Source: Streptomyces orinoci | GTDB taxonomy: Bacteria > Actinomycetota > Actinomycetes > Streptomycetales > Streptomycetaceae | DNA: 64,000 bases | Assembly: GCF_003121295.1 (NCBI RefSeq) | Contig: NZ_PHNC01000031.1 | Location: 1,676,439 to 1,740,438, forward strand | Direction of reading: 5' to 3' | Shown: piece by piece, positions 62,468-64,000 of the stretch | How the letters are laid out: each line of letters begins with the position of its first letter | How positions within the stretch are numbered: the first letter of the stretch is position 1 | The notes under the pieces: generated by a model | What the model was told of the DNA's origin: nothing | Seen by the model: only the letters and a program-made list of their open reading frames with translations | Database searches by the model: none | Program-made: the position numbers and the translations under genes

Positions 62468-63496
62468 ATGCACACCACCACCCTCGGCCGCACCGGCATC
62501 ACCGTCAGCCGCATCGCCCTCGGCACCATGATGCTGGGGAAGTGGGGCAACCCCGACCACGACGAAGCCGTGCGCCTGGTGCACACCGCCCTGGACGGCG
62601 GGGTGAACTTCATCGACACCGCCGATATGTACTCGGAGGGCGAGTCCGAGGTGATCGTCGGCAAGGCCCTCAAGGGCCGCCGGGATGAGGTCATCCTGGC
62701 GACCAAGGTGCACTTCCCCATGGGCGACGACCCCAACCGCCGGGGGAATTCGCGCCGTTGGATCAGGAAGGCAGTGGAGGACAGCCTGCGCCGCCTGGGC
62801 ACCGACTACATCGACCTCTACCAGATCCACCGGCCGGATCCGGCCACCGATATCGATGAGACCCTCTCCGTGCTCTCCGATCTGGTGCGCGAGGGCAAGG
62901 TGATGGCCATCGGCTCCTCGGACTTCGCCGCCGAGCAGCTGGTCGAGGCCCGCTGGACGGCCGAGCGGCGCGGCCATGTCCCCTTCCACACCGAGCAGCC
63001 GCCCTACTCGATCTTTGTGCGGGGCATCGAGCGTTCGGTGCTGCCCACCGCCGAGCGCTATGGCATGGGAGTGCTGACCTGGAGCCCGCTGGCCAGCGGC
63101 TGGCTCACCGGGAAGTACCGCAAGACCCGGGAGATGGAGCTGAACGACTTCCGGCGTTCCTGGATCTCCCACAAGTTCGACCAGCAACTGCCGGGGAACG
63201 TCCGGAAGTTCGAGGTCGTGGAGGAGCTGGTCAAGCTCGCCGAGGAGGCGGGGCTGTCCTTGACCCACCTGGCCCTGGCCTTTGTGCTCAGCCACCGGGC
63301 GGTGAGCAGCGCCATCATCGGCCCGCGCACCGTGGAGCAGCTCGATGATCTCCTTGCCGCCGCCGAAGTCACCCTGGATGACGCGGTATTGGACCGCATC
63401 GATGAACTGGTGCCGCCGGGTACCGACCTCAACCCCTCGGATGCCGACTACACCCCGCCGCATCTGCTGGATGCCTCGCTCCGGCGCCGGAAATAA
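62468..63496 (+). CDS. aldo/keto reductase
   Basis: A 342-residue NADPH-dependent reductase. The catalytic tetrad is in FIDTADMYSEGESE (D, Y), ILATKVHFP (K) and LYQIHRPDPATD (H); the cofactor end is SAIIGPRTVEQLDDLL. It is closest in pattern to the YajO/Tas-like AKRs. ATG 62468 has GGAGAAG upstream; the frame is open to 61409 as a shadow of the regulator. It is divergent from the XRE regulator and followed by an MFS exporter 65 nt downstream, so regulator, reductase and exporter may form a small detoxification unit. Confidence 0.88.
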   Translation: MHTTTLGRTGITVSRIALGTMMLGKWGNPDHDEAVRLVHTALDGGVNFIDTADMYSEGESEVIVGKALKGRRDEVILATKVHFPMGDDPNRRGNSRRWIRKAVEDSLRRLGTDYIDLYQIHRPDPATDIDETLSVLSDLVREGKVMAIGSSDFAAEQLVEARWTAERRGHVPFHTEQPPYSIFVRGIERSVLPTAERYGMGVLTWSPLASGWLTGKYRKTREMELNDFRRSWISHKFDQQLPGNVRKFEVVEELVKLAEEAGLSLTHLALAFVLSHRAVSSAIIGPRTVEQLDDLLAAAEVTLDDAVLDRIDELVPPGTDLNPSDADYTPPHLLDASLRRRK

Positions 63497-63497
63497 T

Positions 63498-63561
63498 TTG
63501 CCACCACAGATAGTTGTACGATTTAAATGATTGGAGTTATCCAACCAACGGAGGCCGCCGC
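63498..63561 (+). promoter_or_regulatory. AT-rich promoter/operator region before the second MFS exporter
   Basis: A 40-nt stretch with ATTTAAAT and AGTTGTACG is far more AT-rich than the surroundings. TTGCCA (63498) and ATTTAA (63521) are spaced 17 nt and could be -35 and -10. GGAGG at 63550-63554 serves the ATG at 63562. Confidence 0.35.
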
Positions 63562-64000
63562 ATGCCCGAACTCTCCCGTCAACGCCGGCTGCTGGTGCTG
63601 GGCATCTGTTGCTCGGCCCTGCTGATCGTCAGCCTTGACAACACCATCCTCAATGTCGCTCTGCCCTCGCTGCGGACGGATCTGCACGCCTCGGTCTCCG
63701 GGCTCCAATGGACCATCGACGCCTATGTGGTGGTGCTGGCCTCGCTGCTGATGCTGGCCGGATCAACGGCCGACCGGATAGGCCGCCGCCGGGTCTTCCA
63801 GACCGGGCTCACCCTGTTCACCATCGGCTCCGCGCTCTGCAGCCTGGCCCCCGGCCTCAACTGGCTGATCGCCTTCCGGATGGTGCAGGCGGTAGGCGGG
63901 TGCATGCTCAACCCGGTGGCCATGTCGATCATCACCAACACCTTCACCGACCCCAAGGAGCGCGCCCGGGCGATAGGCATATGGGGTGGAGTGGTGGGCA
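63562..64000 (+). CDS. MFS drug exporter, DHA2 family (3' partial)
   Basis: The first 146 residues of an EmrB/QacA-type exporter; the rest lies beyond the window. Motif D1 is IVSLDNTILNVALPSL, and motif A is LAGSTADRIGRRRVFQTGL; about four membrane segments are visible. The sequence breaks off in GIWGGVVG, the start of motif C. The AT-rich region in front, as with the exporter at 31261, suggests regulated expression, perhaps by the XRE regulator at 61373. The likely function is efflux of a compound related to the reductase substrate. Confidence 0.88.
   Translation, partial: MPELSRQRRLLVLGICCSALLIVSLDNTILNVALPSLRTDLHASVSGLQWTIDAYVVVLASLLMLAGSTADRIGRRRVFQTGLTLFTIGSALCSLAPGLNWLIAFRMVQAVGGCMLNPVAMSIITNTFTDPKERARAIGIWGGVVG

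Overview
The window reads as a chromosomal segment of a Streptomyces-type actinomycete. GC is very high, third codon positions are almost all G or C, GTG starts and 4-bp ATGA/GTGA overlaps are common, and several genes lack a Shine-Dalgarno sequence but carry a -10-like TANNNT hexamer 6-7 nt before the start. Gene order matches, from memory, the conserved Streptomyces block enoyl-CoA hydratase / sdaA / glyA-gcvH-gcvT / dipeptide ABC / mnmA / ligA / gatCAB / ilvBNC / serA. No IS element, prophage, CRISPR array, rRNA or tRNA gene was recognised.

Layout. 1-3733: a ferric-iron ABC importer (binding lipoprotein cut by the window edge, fused two-domain permease, ATPase). 3743-6998: enoyl-CoA hydratase, an anti-sigma-type ATPase, an amidase, a small hypothetical gene and cutA. 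7021-11673 (minus strand): sdaA, glyA, gcvH and gcvT, headed by a tandem glycine riboswitch. 12026-13655: two tandem SseB-like genes. 13891-19939: a five-gene oligopeptide ABC importer. 20015-25237: an M1 peptidase, a TRIC-like channel, a carboxymuconolactone-decarboxylase-like protein, cysteine desulfurase and mnmA.

25257-28622 is accessory in character: a barstar-domain protein, then an overlapping gene pair that together read as a split, shortened copper amine oxidase (N2/N3 domains in one gene, catalytic beta-sandwich with copper ligands and tyrosine in the next), then a SnoaL-like protein. I consider the split oxidase the most novel item. 28867-33676 holds a small secreted protein, a LOG-family protein, an SDR, a MarR regulator, an MFS exporter and a MetE-type protein. 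33709-42032 is core: ligA, a GGDEF-EAL protein (RmdB-like), gatC-gatA-small ORF-gatB, closed by a 27-bp perfect hairpin.

42282-51900 is more variable: an AMIN-like secreted protein, an MMPL exporter, a 57-residue ORF before a 1015-residue LuxR-family ATPase regulator, DUF6191 and DUF4865 proteins, an aldo/keto reductase and a 2-hydroxyacid dehydrogenase. 52077-55120 carries a second c-di-GMP enzyme (intact GGDEF and I-site, degenerate EAL), translationally coupled to a 44-codon upstream ORF. 55154-60765 is the branched-chain amino acid operon ilvB-ilvN-ilvC with a leader-peptide attenuator, followed by serA. 61373-64000 holds an XRE regulator divergent from an aldo/keto reductase and an MFS exporter cut by the window end.

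Metabolic theme: serA makes serine, glyA and the glycine cleavage genes move its carbon into the one-carbon pool under glycine control, and sdaA removes excess serine. The gcvP gene is not in the window. Six copies of a palindromic intergenic repeat lie between genes, one of which supplies the C-terminal tail of the MMPL protein.
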